Source of the DNA: Aurantiacibacter xanthus
GTDB lineage: Bacteria; Pseudomonadota; Alphaproteobacteria; Sphingomonadales; Sphingomonadaceae
DNA: 63,115 nucleotides
Assembly (NCBI RefSeq): GCF_003584015.1
Contig: NZ_QXFM01000064.1
Location: 1-63,115, forward strand
Direction of reading: 5' to 3'
Positions 53,099 through 62,473 of the stretch are shown one piece after another. The notes below the pieces were generated by a model. That model worked only from the letters and a program-made list of their open reading frames with translations. It was not told the DNA's origin and searched no databases. How positions within the stretch are numbered: position 1 is the first letter of the stretch; every line of letters starts with the position of its first letter. The position numbers and the translations under genes were made by a program.

Positions 53099-55693
53099 TC
53101 AGTCGCGCAGGCGGTCGATCGCCTGCGCGAGCATCACGTAAAGCTTGCCCACATCGGACGACAGCAGCGTCACCGCCACGGCATTGCCGTCGCGGGTGGA
53201 GAGCACGTTGCGCAGCATCGCCTCGAAATCGTGGATGTAACGGTTGACCGTCTCGCGGAACTCGCTGTCGTTCATATAGATTTCGTGCACCGAGCGCGCT
53301 TCCTGCTTGTCGAGCAGGCGCACGGCGCGGCGGGTGAAGATGCCGCGGTCGCCGCGCAGATACTGCGCCCATTGCGTGTCGGCCACTTCGTCCTCGAACG
53401 CACGCGAAATGTCGATGGCCGAGGAATTGAGCGCTTCGGTAATCGCGGCCATGCGGCGGGTGAAGTCGTGGTCGACCTGCTCTTCCGCTCTTTCGCGCGC
53501 GGTGGCGACGCGCTGTTCGAGGTTGCCCGTCAGCTCGTTGACGGCGGCCAGCTGGTCGCGCAACTGGCGTGCGCTTTCGCGGCTCGCCTCGCTGGCGCGC
53601 TCGGTCGCTTCCTGCAGTTCGGTGATGGCCGATTGCGCTTCGCGGGCAAGTGCCTCGGCTATGGCGGCATTGCTGTCGCGCGCGATCGTGTCGGCCACCT
53701 CGCGGATCGCTTCGTTCTGGTCGGAGCGCAGGCTCTCCACCGCCGCCTGCGAACCCGCGGTGAGCGCGGCGATGGCGTCCTGCAACTCGCCGCGCGTCTG
53801 TTCGGCCAGGGCTTTCGAGCGTTCCGCCACGTCGGCCAGCTGCGCTTCGAGACGCTCCAGCACCTCCACTGCACCGGTGCCGTCGTTCTTCGCGGTCTCG
53901 ATGTGGCCGGCGAGAACCGCGCCGCGCGCTTCGGCGTCCTTCAAGAGGGCACCGACCCGTTCGGCATGACCGTGGAAGCCGGTCAGGCGGTCGCGGGCTT
54001 CGGCAATGGCGCCGGTCAGTTCGCCTTCGGCCTGCAGCTTGCCCGCTTGCAGAACTTCGAGCAGGCGCACGCTGTCGTCGGTCAGCGAGGCAACGGCCCG
54101 GCTGTTGTCGTCGAGCGTCTGCCTGCTGGCGTGGAGCCGCCCTTCAAGCTGCTCCATCGATCCGGCGATATCGCCATTGGTTTCGGTGAAGCGGCTGCCG
54201 AGGCTGGCGATATCGGCATCGATTGCGGCGAGCCGCTCGGCGATGCTTTCGCTGCGCTGCGCCAGTTGCTCGACATGCGCGAGATGGGCTTCCTCGCGCC
54301 CGGCGATCTGCTCGTCGAACTGCGCCATCCGGTGTTCGAGCGCGGCCAGCGCCTCGCGTTCGCGGCGGGCGGCTTCGTCCTGCCGCCGGGCCAGGTCAGC
54401 CTCGAACCCGGCAAAGCCCTGCGCGAGCGAAGCGTCGATGCGCGCCGCCTCTTCGGCCAGCGCCGAGAGCCGCGCGCGCGCATTGGCAATCGCGCCTTCG
54501 TCGGTCATCGCCACGCGGTCGATTGCCTCGGTGAGGCGGGTTTCGAGCGCTTCGATCATGTCGACCAGCTCACGGCCGGCCTGATCGCGGTTTTCGCCCA
54601 TCCGTTCGAGGATGTCGTCGCATTCGCTGGCGAGGATGTTCACCCGCTCGCGAATCTGCGCGATGCTGCGCTCCTCGATCTCGATCAGCTTGGCGTTGCG
54701 GCTGTCGAGGAAATCGACGAGCTTTTCGGCGCGGGCTTCGGTCTCGGCCAGAGCTTGCTGGTCGCGCTCGTAGATCTTGCGCTGGAAGTCCTCGCTCTGG
54801 CGGTTGAGGTCGGCAAAGGTCGCAAGCGCATTGTTGCCCAGCTGGCTCGATTGCTGCTCGAACTCGGCGATGGTGCGGGCGATCAGCGCGGTCATGGCCT
54901 CGACATGGGCGCGGCCCGCAGCGCCATGATCCTCCAGCTGGCCCATGGCCGAGGTGAGGGCGACGACCTGATCGTTGGCGATATTGCCGACGCTGCCGAT
55001 CAGATTGGTCATGTCGCGTGCGGCATTGCCGAGCACCGGGAACTGGTCGCGCAGCCGCTCCATATTGGCGACGGCGCTTTCGCCGACATGGCTGATTCGC
55101 TCGATCCGGTCGCCATTGACGGTGATCAGGCCCTGCAATGTCTCCGCACTGCCAGTCAAGCGCTCGGTCGCGACGCGGCCAAGCGATTCGAGATCGCGCG
55201 ATTGCGAGGCGATGAAGTCACGCGCAAGGCTCAGTTCGCGATTGACGACGGTGAGCCGCGCTTCAAGCGCGCTGCTTTCGGCGGCCAGCATGCGGGCGGT
55301 ATCGGCGAAGCGGCGTTGCTGGGCGCGGCCCGTGCGCAGCAACGCCTGCCACAGCAGCGCCAGCAACAGCAGCGGCACCAGCAGCTCGAACAGGCCCGAC
55401 ATCCAGTCGGACGGCGCAGCACCGCCCGACAGGCTATCGCGTTGCGCCCAGACGCAAAAACCAGCCCAGCCAACCATCAGCGCCCCGAACACGATCGCGA
55501 GCATGCGGTCGCGCGAGGATGCCTCGGAGGTCTCTTCCTCCACCCAGGCCTCTTCGTGGGCAGGCTGGTGTTCCTGCGACACATTGTCCGCCGCGTGCTC
55601 GTCGCTGCTCATATTGGTCGCTTCTGTCTGTTGTGCCGGGCTGTCGGCCATATCGATGTCGCCTAGCACGAGGACTCGTTTACGGTTGGTCAT
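53099..55693 (-). CDS. Large membrane-anchored coiled-coil protein, TipN-like architecture
   Basis: An 864-aa protein. An acidic N terminus (residues about 15-60) precedes two transmembrane helices (about 64-83 and 99-119), followed by some 650 residues of continuous Ala/Glu/Arg-rich coiled coil. A compact C-terminal part (about 765-864: DFTRRMAAITEALNSSAIDISRAFEDEV...RYIHDFEAMLRNVL) looks globular. Caulobacter TipN, a polarity and division landmark, has the same plan (two N-terminal helices plus a large coiled coil, about 888 aa). I recognise the architecture, not a sequence family. The start may be ATG 55651 instead of 55693. It is divergent from the Hpt gene and convergent with DUF1467. 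Confidence 0.75.
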   Translation of the reverse strand: MTNRKRVLVLGDIDMADSPAQQTEATNMSSDEHAADNVSQEHQPAHEEAWVEEETSEASSRDRMLAIVFGALMVGWAGFCVWAQRDSLSGGAAPSDWMSGLFELLVPLLLLALLWQALLRTGRAQQRRFADTARMLAAESSALEARLTVVNRELSLARDFIASQSRDLESLGRVATERLTGSAETLQGLITVNGDRIERISHVGESAVANMERLRDQFPVLGNAARDMTNLIGSVGNIANDQVVALTSAMGQLEDHGAAGRAHVEAMTALIARTIAEFEQQSSQLGNNALATFADLNRQSEDFQRKIYERDQQALAETEARAEKLVDFLDSRNAKLIEIEERSIAQIRERVNILASECDDILERMGENRDQAGRELVDMIEALETRLTEAIDRVAMTDEGAIANARARLSALAEEAARIDASLAQGFAGFEADLARRQDEAARREREALAALEHRMAQFDEQIAGREEAHLAHVEQLAQRSESIAERLAAIDADIASLGSRFTETNGDIAGSMEQLEGRLHASRQTLDDNSRAVASLTDDSVRLLEVLQAGKLQAEGELTGAIAEARDRLTGFHGHAERVGALLKDAEARGAVLAGHIETAKNDGTGAVEVLERLEAQLADVAERSKALAEQTRGELQDAIAALTAGSQAAVESLRSDQNEAIREVADTIARDSNAAIAEALAREAQSAITELQEATERASEASRESARQLRDQLAAVNELTGNLEQRVATARERAEEQVDHDFTRRMAAITEALNSSAIDISRAFEDEVADTQWAQYLRGDRGIFTRRAVRLLDKQEARSVHEIYMNDSEFRETVNRYIHDFEAMLRNVLSTRDGNAVAVTLLSSDVGKLYVMLAQAIDRLRD

Positions 55694-55762
55694 CAGTTCG
55701 ATTTATCACACCGGACCTGCGGAGAAACCCCGACTTAACACCTGATCCCCATATTCGCGGGA

Positions 55763-56068
55763 ATGGCTTACGAATCAGGCAGCTTCGAAGCGGCGATTGC
55801 CGCCGCGGCAGGCGCGGATGCGGATCTGCGCGCGCAGCTGATCGGCGGCTTTGTCGAGAGCGTGGTCACTCAGATCGACCTGCTCGGTCGTGCGCGGTGC
55901 GACGGGAACTGGCATGTTGCGGCACAGCGGCTCAAGGGTCTGGGGGCGAGCTTTCACGATGGCGAACTGGTCGCGCTGGCCGAGCGGGCGCTCGACAGCG
56001 CTCCGGGCGATCCGGTGGCGGTGCGTCATCTCATGGATTACTCGGTCCGGCTCACCGCGAAGACATAG
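55763..56068 (+). CDS. Hpt-domain protein lacking the phospho-accepting histidine
   Basis: A 101-aa single four-helix-bundle domain. The phosphotransfer signature is recognisable as W50-HVAAQRLKGLGASFHDGELVALAERAL, where Hpt proteins read AHxLKGxSxxLG. Here the catalytic His position is Q55 (A-Q-R-L-K-G), so it cannot accept a phosphoryl group in the normal way. H51, one turn away, is not in the usual place. It is divergent from the coiled-coil gene and precedes a membrane protein. It may be an adaptor, like other pseudo-Hpt domains, or a decayed copy. Confidence 0.7.
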   Translation: MAYESGSFEAAIAAAAGADADLRAQLIGGFVESVVTQIDLLGRARCDGNWHVAAQRLKGLGASFHDGELVALAERALDSAPGDPVAVRHLMDYSVRLTAKT

Positions 56069-56099
56069 GCATTCGGGGCGCTTGGCAGCAGGGGGGCAA

Positions 56100-56115
56100 G
56101 CGCCTAGCTAGGCGC
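56100..56115. promoter_or_regulatory. Perfect 16-bp palindrome
   Basis: GCGCCTAGCTAGGCGC is its own reverse complement and lies 27 bases before the membrane-protein start, in the 74-base gap after the Hpt gene. It is rich in CTAG, a rare tetramer in many bacteria. Operator-like placement; the binding protein is unknown. Confidence 0.45.
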
Positions 56116-56142
56116 GAATGATTTGCCCTGAGACCTGTTGAA

Positions 56143-57300
56143 ATGCGTGCCGCTCTAATAATCCTGCAACCCGTCGGCGCTGAGCCGGCGCCCGCCGTGC
56201 TGGGCCGCAGCCTTGCCCTGCGCCAACTCGATTTCGCCCGCCATTGCGAGTGCGATGTGCTCCTCCTGCTTGCTCGCGGTGTGACGGGCGAGGCCAACGA
56301 ATTGCGCCATGCGGCAGAGGATGCCGGAATGCGCGTGCAACTGCTCGGCAGTGCCGAGGCGCTTTCCGGCGTGGTCCAGCCAGGTGACAGCCTGCTGGTG
56401 ATGCACGAAGATCTGCTGCCGTTCTGCCACGAAGCCTCCTCGGCGCTGGTGGAAGACAACTGCGTGATCATTCTCGACGCTGGCGCGGGCACCCGCGCCG
56501 GGTTCGAGCGCATCGACATCGACCGTGCCTGGGGCGGGGCGCTGATGATCGACGGCGCGGCGCTGCGCGGCCTGTCGGGCCTCGGCGGAGATTTCGCCCC
56601 GGCCTCGGCGCTGTTGCGGATCGCCTTGCAGCAAGGCACGCGCCAGCGGCGGCTCGATGCGGGCACGCTCGGCAGCGGCGAGTGGCAACTCGTCGCCAGC
56701 GACGAACACGCCGCGCGGGTCGAGCAATTGTGGCTTGGCCACATGCTCGAACGGCCCGGCTTGCTGCGGCCCACGGCCTGGCTCGCGCATCGCCTGCTGA
56801 AGCCCTTTGCTGCCGGTCTGGCGAGCCGCACATCGGCGCGCGCGGGAATCGCGGCGGTCACGGTGCTGGCGCTGATTGGGGCGCTGGCGGCGGTCTATCT
56901 GGGGCATGTCGCGGCGGGGCTCGGCGGGATTCTCGTCGCCGCGCTGCTGCCCGAATTCGCGCGCCAGTTGGCGCAGGTGAGCGCGACACCCTCGGCCCCT
57001 TCGCGCAACTGGCCGTGGCTGGGCTGGCTGGTCGATGGCGCGCTGGTGGCGGCGCTGGCCTTGCCGATCGAGGGATCGTTGCATCATATGTTGTTCGCGC
57101 CGCTGATGGTCGGGGCGGCGCTGCTGCTGCTTGATCGCGCCAGCGGGCCGCGCTGGGTGACGCTGGTGCGCGATCGCGGGATCGTGCTGGTCGTGGCGCT
57201 GGTGGCGAGCGTGCTGCTGCCGGCCGAGGAGGCCGCGATGCTGCTGGCCGCGCTGCTGACGGTTTTCCTGCTGTTTTCGCGCCTGCGCGAAAGGGCATAA
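56143..57300 (+). CDS. Unknown membrane protein with soluble N-terminal domain
   Basis: A 385-aa protein that I do not recognise. Residues 1-215 form a soluble alpha/beta domain (LDFARHCECDVLLLLARG; GMRVQLLGSAEALSGV; GDSLLVMHEDLLPFCHEA), loosely like a sugar-nucleotide transferase. The C-terminal part has five or six hydrophobic helices (about 233-275, 296-313, 320-335, 346-378). It lies between the Hpt and DUF2336-like genes, with the latter 23 bases downstream. A signalling or envelope role is only suggested by neighbours. Confidence 0.7.
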   Translation: MRAALIILQPVGAEPAPAVLGRSLALRQLDFARHCECDVLLLLARGVTGEANELRHAAEDAGMRVQLLGSAEALSGVVQPGDSLLVMHEDLLPFCHEASSALVEDNCVIILDAGAGTRAGFERIDIDRAWGGALMIDGAALRGLSGLGGDFAPASALLRIALQQGTRQRRLDAGTLGSGEWQLVASDEHAARVEQLWLGHMLERPGLLRPTAWLAHRLLKPFAAGLASRTSARAGIAAVTVLALIGALAAVYLGHVAAGLGGILVAALLPEFARQLAQVSATPSAPSRNWPWLGWLVDGALVAALALPIEGSLHHMLFAPLMVGAALLLLDRASGPRWVTLVRDRGIVLVVALVASVLLPAEEAAMLLAALLTVFLLFSRLRERA

Positions 57301-57323
57301 CGCAGCCTTAACCAAAACCGCCT

Positions 57324-58283
57324 ATGGCCGGAGGGATGAGCGGAGATTCCCCCGGCACGCCGTCGATCGAACAGGTCGAGGCGGTGATGCGCTTCGAGCT
57401 GTCGCGCGGCGATGCCTTGCTGGCGTCCACGCAGCCCGTGCTGGCGCACCTGATCAGCAGCGGCGATCAGGTACAGTTCAGCGACGAGATCATCGCGCGC
57501 ATACGCGGCATGGCGGGCCATGCGGCGCGCCAGCTGCTCGATGCCGTGGCCGGGGCCGATGGCGCGCTCGACCGCGAGGCACTGCTTTCCCTCCACCGCG
57601 AGCCGCTGACCGAGGCGATCCTCGCCGACAGCGGCTTTCTTGCCCACGCTCATGCCCTCGCGCTGGAAACGCACTGGGCGGACAAGCTGCACCAGCGTTG
57701 CGGGCTCGACCCGGTGCTGACGCCGTTCCTGCAGGAGCTGACCGCAGTGGCCGATCCCGACATCGCGGGCGCCGCCATGCATGTGCTGGCGGCGCAGGCG
57801 CGCTTCGTGCAGCAACAGCGGCGCATGGAGCTGACGCTGGGCGAGCTGCCCGCCGATCTGTTCCACCGCCTGCTGCTTGCCCTGCGCGGGCTGGATGACT
57901 TGCCCGATCCGGCGGCTGAGCTGGCCGAGGCGCATCTGCGCCAGGCGTTCGACGAGGCGGCGAGCCGCGCCGGACAGATGGCGCAGTTGCTGCTGGCGCT
58001 GGAACACGAGGCTGACCGGGCGCTCGCCCTCGACCACGCGGGCCTCGCGCTGTTTGCGAGCGCGCTGGCACTTGCCACGGGCCAGAGCCGCGACCTTGCC
58101 ATTCACGCGCTGGGCGAAAATCAGCTCGCGCGGCTTGCCCTTGCCCTGCGTGCGGCGGGTCTGCCGCAAAGCGCGGTCGAGGCCCAGTTCCTGCTGCTTC
58201 ACCCCGAGATCACCCTGCCGCCGGGCTTCGACGGCCTCAGCGCCGAACGTGCTGCCGCCTTGCTCGCTCTGGCGCGGGACTGA
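57324..58283 (+). CDS. DUF2336-like helical repeat protein
   Basis: A 319-aa all-helical soluble protein. The C-terminal stretch LALATGQSRDLAIHALGENQLARLALALRAAGLPQSAVEAQFLL resembles the repeat region of DUF2336 proteins, which are common in alphaproteobacteria and of unknown function. ATG 57324 or 57336 could be the start; GGAGGG directly abuts the second. Four bases separate its stop from the kinase start, so the two are probably co-translated and may interact. Confidence 0.6.
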   Translation: MAGGMSGDSPGTPSIEQVEAVMRFELSRGDALLASTQPVLAHLISSGDQVQFSDEIIARIRGMAGHAARQLLDAVAGADGALDREALLSLHREPLTEAILADSGFLAHAHALALETHWADKLHQRCGLDPVLTPFLQELTAVADPDIAGAAMHVLAAQARFVQQQRRMELTLGELPADLFHRLLLALRGLDDLPDPAAELAEAHLRQAFDEAASRAGQMAQLLLALEHEADRALALDHAGLALFASALALATGQSRDLAIHALGENQLARLALALRAAGLPQSAVEAQFLLLHPEITLPPGFDGLSAERAAALLALARD

Positions 58284-58287
58284 GGCC

Positions 58288-59658
58288 ATGCCCGGCAGCT
58301 CCACCTTGCGCACCCACGCGCGGACCGACGGCGCGGACCGCCTGATCGCGGCGGACGAACCGCTGGCCGGTCTGCACCTGCGCTGCGGAGGAGAGGTGCC
58401 CGGAGCGATTGTCGCCCCGGCCTTGCGCGAAGTGGTGCAGATGGCGCGCGAATATGGCCTCAAGCTGGCGCGCCGCCTGCGCATGGCCGACGACCGCGAG
58501 GTCTTCTCCATGTGGGTCGAGGTCGAGCCGGAAGGCGAGGGGTGCCGGGTTGCCATCTCCAACTGGCGCAGCGAGGGCCGCCCGCCTGCCAACGTGAGCG
58601 ACGACGAGCACCGCATCGCCATGGCGCGCCACATGGCCGCGCTCAGCGCCCGGCTCGGGCCGCGACAGGAACTGCTTGCGATTGACAGTCACGGGGCCGA
58701 ACTGGCGCCGCTCGCACAGCAGATGACCAGTGGCGCCGGACGCCCCTGGACCGACTTCGTCTCGCTGGAGGGCAACGTTCACCAGCAGCCGCTGCACTGG
58801 CGCCTGCTCGATGGCGCGCGACTGCGGGTGGCGGGGCTGCCGCAATTGTGGACCGCGCACCTCGTCCCGCTCGGCGGCGGCGAACCGGGCAGCGGCGGTT
58901 TCGAGCTGTTGCTGGTCTCCGATGCGCCTGCACCTGCCGTGGCCCAGCCTGCGCCCGCTCCGGCGGCTCCGCGCCACAACGGGATCGACCGCAAGATCGC
59001 GCCGGTGCTGCGTCAGCCGGTCTCGCGCATCATCGCCAATGCCGAGACGATCCGCTCGCAGCTCTCCGGCCCGCTGGCCGACGAGTATACGAACTATGCC
59101 GCCGACATCACGGCGGCGGGCGAGCACCTGCTGGCCCTGATCGAAGATCTCACCACGCTGGAGCTGATCGAGGACGACAGCTTCTCGCCCGCGCCCGACC
59201 AGATCGACCTTGCCGACGTGGCGCGCCGTGCAGCCGGTATTCTCGGCATGCGCGCGCGTGACCGGCAGATCAGCGTCGATGTGCCGAAGGCCGGTGAGAG
59301 TGCGCCGGCTATCGGCGAGTTCCGGCGGGTGCTGCAGATCGTGCTCAACCTGCTCGGCAATGCGATCCGCTATTCGCCCGAGGGTTCGTCGATCTGGCTG
59401 CGCGCAGAGAGCGAAGGCGGCATAGCCAGCCTCACAGTGGCCGATCAGGGCGAGGGTTTGAACGCCGAAGAGATCCTCCGCGTCTTCACCAAGTTCGAGC
59501 GGCTCGGGCGCAGCGGCGACGGCGGCTCGGGGCTCGGCCTCTATATCTCGCGCCGTCTGGCCGAGGCGATGGGCGGCACCCTGACGGTCGAAAGCGCGAA
59601 GGGGCAGGGTGCCCGCTTCACGCTTTCGTTACCGGCGGACCAGGCCGCCACTTCCTGA
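58288..59658 (+). CDS. Histidine-kinase-like protein with Pro in place of the H-box histidine
   Basis: A 456-aa cytoplasmic protein without membrane helices. Residues about 1-210 form an unrecognised, possibly PAS-like sensor, then a Pro/Ala linker (212-228). The dimerisation domain begins RKIAPVLRQPVSRII, aligning with SHELRTPLNxII so that P239 takes the place of the phosphorylated His. The ATPase domain is intact: N358 in LNLLGNAIRYSPEG, D386-x-G388-x-G390, and GGSGLGLYISRRLAE near 412-426. It may therefore bind ATP but not autophosphorylate; Caulobacter DivL (Tyr) is a precedent for such pseudokinases. GAGG lies before ATG 58288. Confidence 0.82.
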   Translation: MPGSSTLRTHARTDGADRLIAADEPLAGLHLRCGGEVPGAIVAPALREVVQMAREYGLKLARRLRMADDREVFSMWVEVEPEGEGCRVAISNWRSEGRPPANVSDDEHRIAMARHMAALSARLGPRQELLAIDSHGAELAPLAQQMTSGAGRPWTDFVSLEGNVHQQPLHWRLLDGARLRVAGLPQLWTAHLVPLGGGEPGSGGFELLLVSDAPAPAVAQPAPAPAAPRHNGIDRKIAPVLRQPVSRIIANAETIRSQLSGPLADEYTNYAADITAAGEHLLALIEDLTTLELIEDDSFSPAPDQIDLADVARRAAGILGMRARDRQISVDVPKAGESAPAIGEFRRVLQIVLNLLGNAIRYSPEGSSIWLRAESEGGIASLTVADQGEGLNAEEILRVFTKFERLGRSGDGGSGLGLYISRRLAEAMGGTLTVESAKGQGARFTLSLPADQAATS

Positions 59659-59692
59659 TTTTGGCGGGCGCCGCAGCACCCGCCGCAACCGA

Positions 59693-60979
59693 TTACCGCT
59701 TCTCGACCGGCACGTAGTCGCGCTGCGTCGGCCCGGTGTAGAGCTGACGCGGACGGCCGATCTTCTGGCCGGGGTCGGAGATCATCTCGTTCCACTGCGC
59801 CACCCAGCCCACGGTGCGGGCCAGCGCGAAGAGCGCGGTGAACATCGTGGTCGGGAAGCCGATCGCGCTGAGGATGATGCCCGAGTAGAAGTCGACGTTC
59901 GGGAACAGCTTCTTCTCGGCGAAGTAGTCGTCCGACAGCGCCAGCTCTTCGAGACGCAGCGCGGTCTCGAACACCGGATCGGTGACCTTGAGCGCATCGA
60001 ACACCTCGCGCACGGTCTTCTGCATCACCGTCGCGCGCGGGTCGTAGTTCTTGTAGACCCGGTGGCCGAAGCCCATCAGACGGAACGGATCGTTCTTGTC
60101 CTTGGCGCGCTCGATGTAGTGCGGGATACGGTCGGGCGTGCCGATTTCCTGCAACATGTTGAGCGCCGCTTCGTTCGCGCCGCCATGCGCCGGGCCCCAC
60201 AGGCAGGCGATGCCGGCAGCGATACAGGCAAACGGGTTCGCCCCCGAGGAACCGGCGAGGCGCACGGTGCTGGTCGAGGCGTTCTGCTCGTGGTCGGCAT
60301 GGAGGATGAAGATCCGGTCCATCGCCTTTTCAACCGCCGGGATCACCTCATATTCCTCGGCCGGGACGCCGAAGGTCATCTTGAGGAAGTTGCCGGTGTA
60401 GCTCAGCGAATTGTCGGGATAGAGGAACGGCTGCCCCACCGAATACTTGTAGGCCATGGCCGCGATGGTCGGCATCTTGGCGATCAGGCGGTGGCTGGCG
60501 ATGCGGCGCTGCACCGGATCGGAGATGTCGGTGCTGTCGTGGTAGAACGCCGAGAGCGCGCCGACCACGCCGCACATGATCGCCATCGGGTGCGCGTCGC
60601 GGCGGAAACCGCGGTAGAAGGTCATCAGCTGCTCGTGCAGCATGGTGTGACGGGTGATGGTGTTCTCGAAGGTGTCGAGTTCGCTCTTGCTCGGCAGTTC
60701 GCCGTTCAGCAGCAGATACGAGACTTCCATGAAGCTGGAGTGCTCGGCCAGCTGCCCGATGGGGTAGCCACGGTGCAGCAGCACGCCTTCTTCACCGTCG
60801 ATGAAGGTCAGCGCGCTTTCGCAGCTGGCGGTCGAGGTGAAGCCGGGGTCGTAGGTAAAGGCACCCGTAGTTCCATAAAGCTTGCGGATGTCGACCACAT
60901 CGGGCCCGCAGCTCCCCTGCAACACCGGAAATTCGTGCGCTTTGCCGCCGATTTCGAGTTTCGCTTGCTTGTCCGCCAA
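59693..60979 (-). CDS. gltA: Citrate synthase
   Basis: A 428-aa type II citrate synthase that condenses oxaloacetate and acetyl-Co[25 protein letters not shown] and [15 protein letters not shown] hold the catalytic His and CoA loops, and the catalytic Asp lies further on in [24 protein letters not shown] start at 60979 is preferred: AGGAG stands at a good distance and [11 protein letters not shown] is the family N terminus. It ends in convergence with the kinase-like gene and follows gltX by 37 bases on the same strand. Confidence 0.95.
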   Translation of the reverse strand: MADKQAKLEIGGKAHEFPVLQGSCGPDVVDIRKLYGTTGAFTYDPGFTSTASCESALTFIDGEEGVLLHRGYPIGQLAEHSSFMEVSYLLLNGELPSKSELDTFENTITRHTMLHEQLMTFYRGFRRDAHPMAIMCGVVGALSAFYHDSTDISDPVQRRIASHRLIAKMPTIAAMAYKYSVGQPFLYPDNSLSYTGNFLKMTFGVPAEEYEVIPAVEKAMDRIFILHADHEQNASTSTVRLAGSSGANPFACIAAGIACLWGPAHGGANEAALNMLQEIGTPDRIPHYIERAKDKNDPFRLMGFGHRVYKNYDPRATVMQKTVREVFDALKVTDPVFETALRLEELALSDDYFAEKKLFPNVDFYSGIILSAIGFPTTMFTALFALARTVGWVAQWNEMISDPGQKIGRPRQLYTGPTQRDYVPVEKR

Positions 60980-61016
60980 AGCCTGTTCTCCTGTGTTAGT
61001 AGGTGTGTTTCCGCCG

Positions 61017-62444
61017 TCAGGACCGGGCCTGCGCGTCGATCCGCGCAAGGCTTTCGTCCCTGCCGAGCAGGACCAGTACATCGAAAATTCCGGGCGAAGT
61101 CGTTTGCCCAGTCAGAGCTGCGCGCAAAGGCTGCGCGAGCTTGCCGAGGCCGAGCCCCAAGTCTTCTGCGTAGGCCTTGAGATTGGCCTCCAGCGGCTCG
61201 GTTGTCCAGTCCTTCTCGGCTGCCAGACGCTGCGAAATCGTCGCCAGACGACTGCGCGCCTCGTCGTCGAGCAGGTCTGTCGCTTTTTCGGTCAGGCCGA
61301 GCGGGCGCTGCGCAAACAGGAAGCGCGCACCGTCGGCCAACTCGCCCAGATCGCGCGCGCGCGTCTTGAGCACGGGCATGGCCTCGGTCAGCAGCTTTTC
61401 ATCGGCCTCGGGGCCGATCCGTGCGGCCACCAGAGCGGCAAGGCGCGCATCGTCGGCCTCGCGGATGAAGTTGCCGTTCATGTTGGCGAGCTTCTTCATG
61501 TCGAAGCGGCTCGGGCCCTTGTTTACGCCGGAAAGGTCGAACAGCGCGATGGCTTCCTCGCGGGTGAACTCTTCCTTGTCGCCATGGCCCCAGCCAAGGC
61601 GCAGGAGATAGTTGAACAGCGTTTCAGGCAGGATGCCCAGTTCGTCGCGATAGGCATCGACACCGAGTGCGCCATGACGCTTCGAGAGCTTGGCGCCATC
61701 GTTGCCGTGGATCAGCGGGATATGGGCATAGACCGGCTCGTCCCAGCCATCCTCGATTCCCTGCATCGCGCGGATCAGCTGGAGCTGGCGGAAGGCGTTG
61801 TTGAGGTGGTCGTCACCGCGGATGATGTGGGTGACGCCCATGTCGACATCGTCGACCACCACGGCCAGCATGTAGGTAGGGGTGCCGTCGGCGCGCAGGA
61901 GGATGAAGTCGTCCAGCTCCTTGTTGGCGACCTTGACGCGGCCCTGCACGGCGTCCTCGATCACGGTGTCGCCGCCGGTCTCCGCCTTCAGGCGGATCAC
62001 GAAGGGCGCGCCTGCGGGGGCCTCGGAGGGATCGCGGTCGCGCCAGCGCCCGTCATAGCGCATCGGCTGCTTGTTGGCGCGCTGCTGCTCGCGCATTTCG
62101 GCGAGCTCCTCGGGCGTGGCGAAGCACTTGTAGGCCTTGCCCGCATCGAGCAGCTTCATCGCCACTTCGGCATGGCGCGGCGCGCGTTCGGACTGGAATA
62201 CCGGTTCCCCGTCGAACTCGAGCCCGAGCCAGTTCAGCCCGTCGAAGATGACGTCGATGGCTTCCTTGGTGCTGCGCTGCTTGTCGGTGTCCTCGATCCT
62301 GAGCAAGGCCTTGCCGCCGCAGTGGCGGGCATAGAGCCACGAGAACAGTCCGGTGCGGGCATTGCCGATGTGGAGAAAGCCGGTCGGGCTGGGCGCGAAG
62401 CGGGTGACGACCGGACGGTCTGCCGTGCTGCCTGCGCTTGCCAT
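61017..62444 (-). CDS. gltX: Glutamate--tRNA ligase
   Basis: A 475-aa class I aminoacyl-tRNA synthetase. HIGN at 25-28 within [14 protein letters not shown] is the HIGH motif, KLSKR at 252-256 is the KMSKS loop, and the anticodon-binding helical domain fills the last 150 residues. The zinc-binding Cys set of the E. coli form is not evident. ATG 62444 begins 7-9 residues before the conserved strand. It is divergent from comEC by 29 bases, so their promoters overlap. Confidence 0.96.
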   Translation of the reverse strand: MASAGSTADRPVVTRFAPSPTGFLHIGNARTGLFSWLYARHCGGKALLRIEDTDKQRSTKEAIDVIFDGLNWLGLEFDGEPVFQSERAPRHAEVAMKLLDAGKAYKCFATPEELAEMREQQRANKQPMRYDGRWRDRDPSEAPAGAPFVIRLKAETGGDTVIEDAVQGRVKVANKELDDFILLRADGTPTYMLAVVVDDVDMGVTHIIRGDDHLNNAFRQLQLIRAMQGIEDGWDEPVYAHIPLIHGNDGAKLSKRHGALGVDAYRDELGILPETLFNYLLRLGWGHGDKEEFTREEAIALFDLSGVNKGPSRFDMKKLANMNGNFIREADDARLAALVAARIGPEADEKLLTEAMPVLKTRARDLGELADGARFLFAQRPLGLTEKATDLLDDEARSRLATISQRLAAEKDWTTEPLEANLKAYAEDLGLGLGKLAQPLRAALTGQTTSPGIFDVLVLLGRDESLARIDAQARS

Positions 62445-62473
62445 ATTCACGTAATCCTGTCCTAATCTTGTTG

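Noticed and set aside
53231-55666. 811-codon plus-strand frame opposite the coiled-coil gene
   Set aside because: It resembles other antisense frames; the minus-strand coiled-coil with membrane helices is the coherent protein, although it is repetitive enough that I checked both.
59663-59684. GGCGGG/CCCGCC hairpin between the kinase-like gene and gltA as a terminator
   Set aside because: Only six clean pairs with mismatches and no T tract on either strand; too weak to call.
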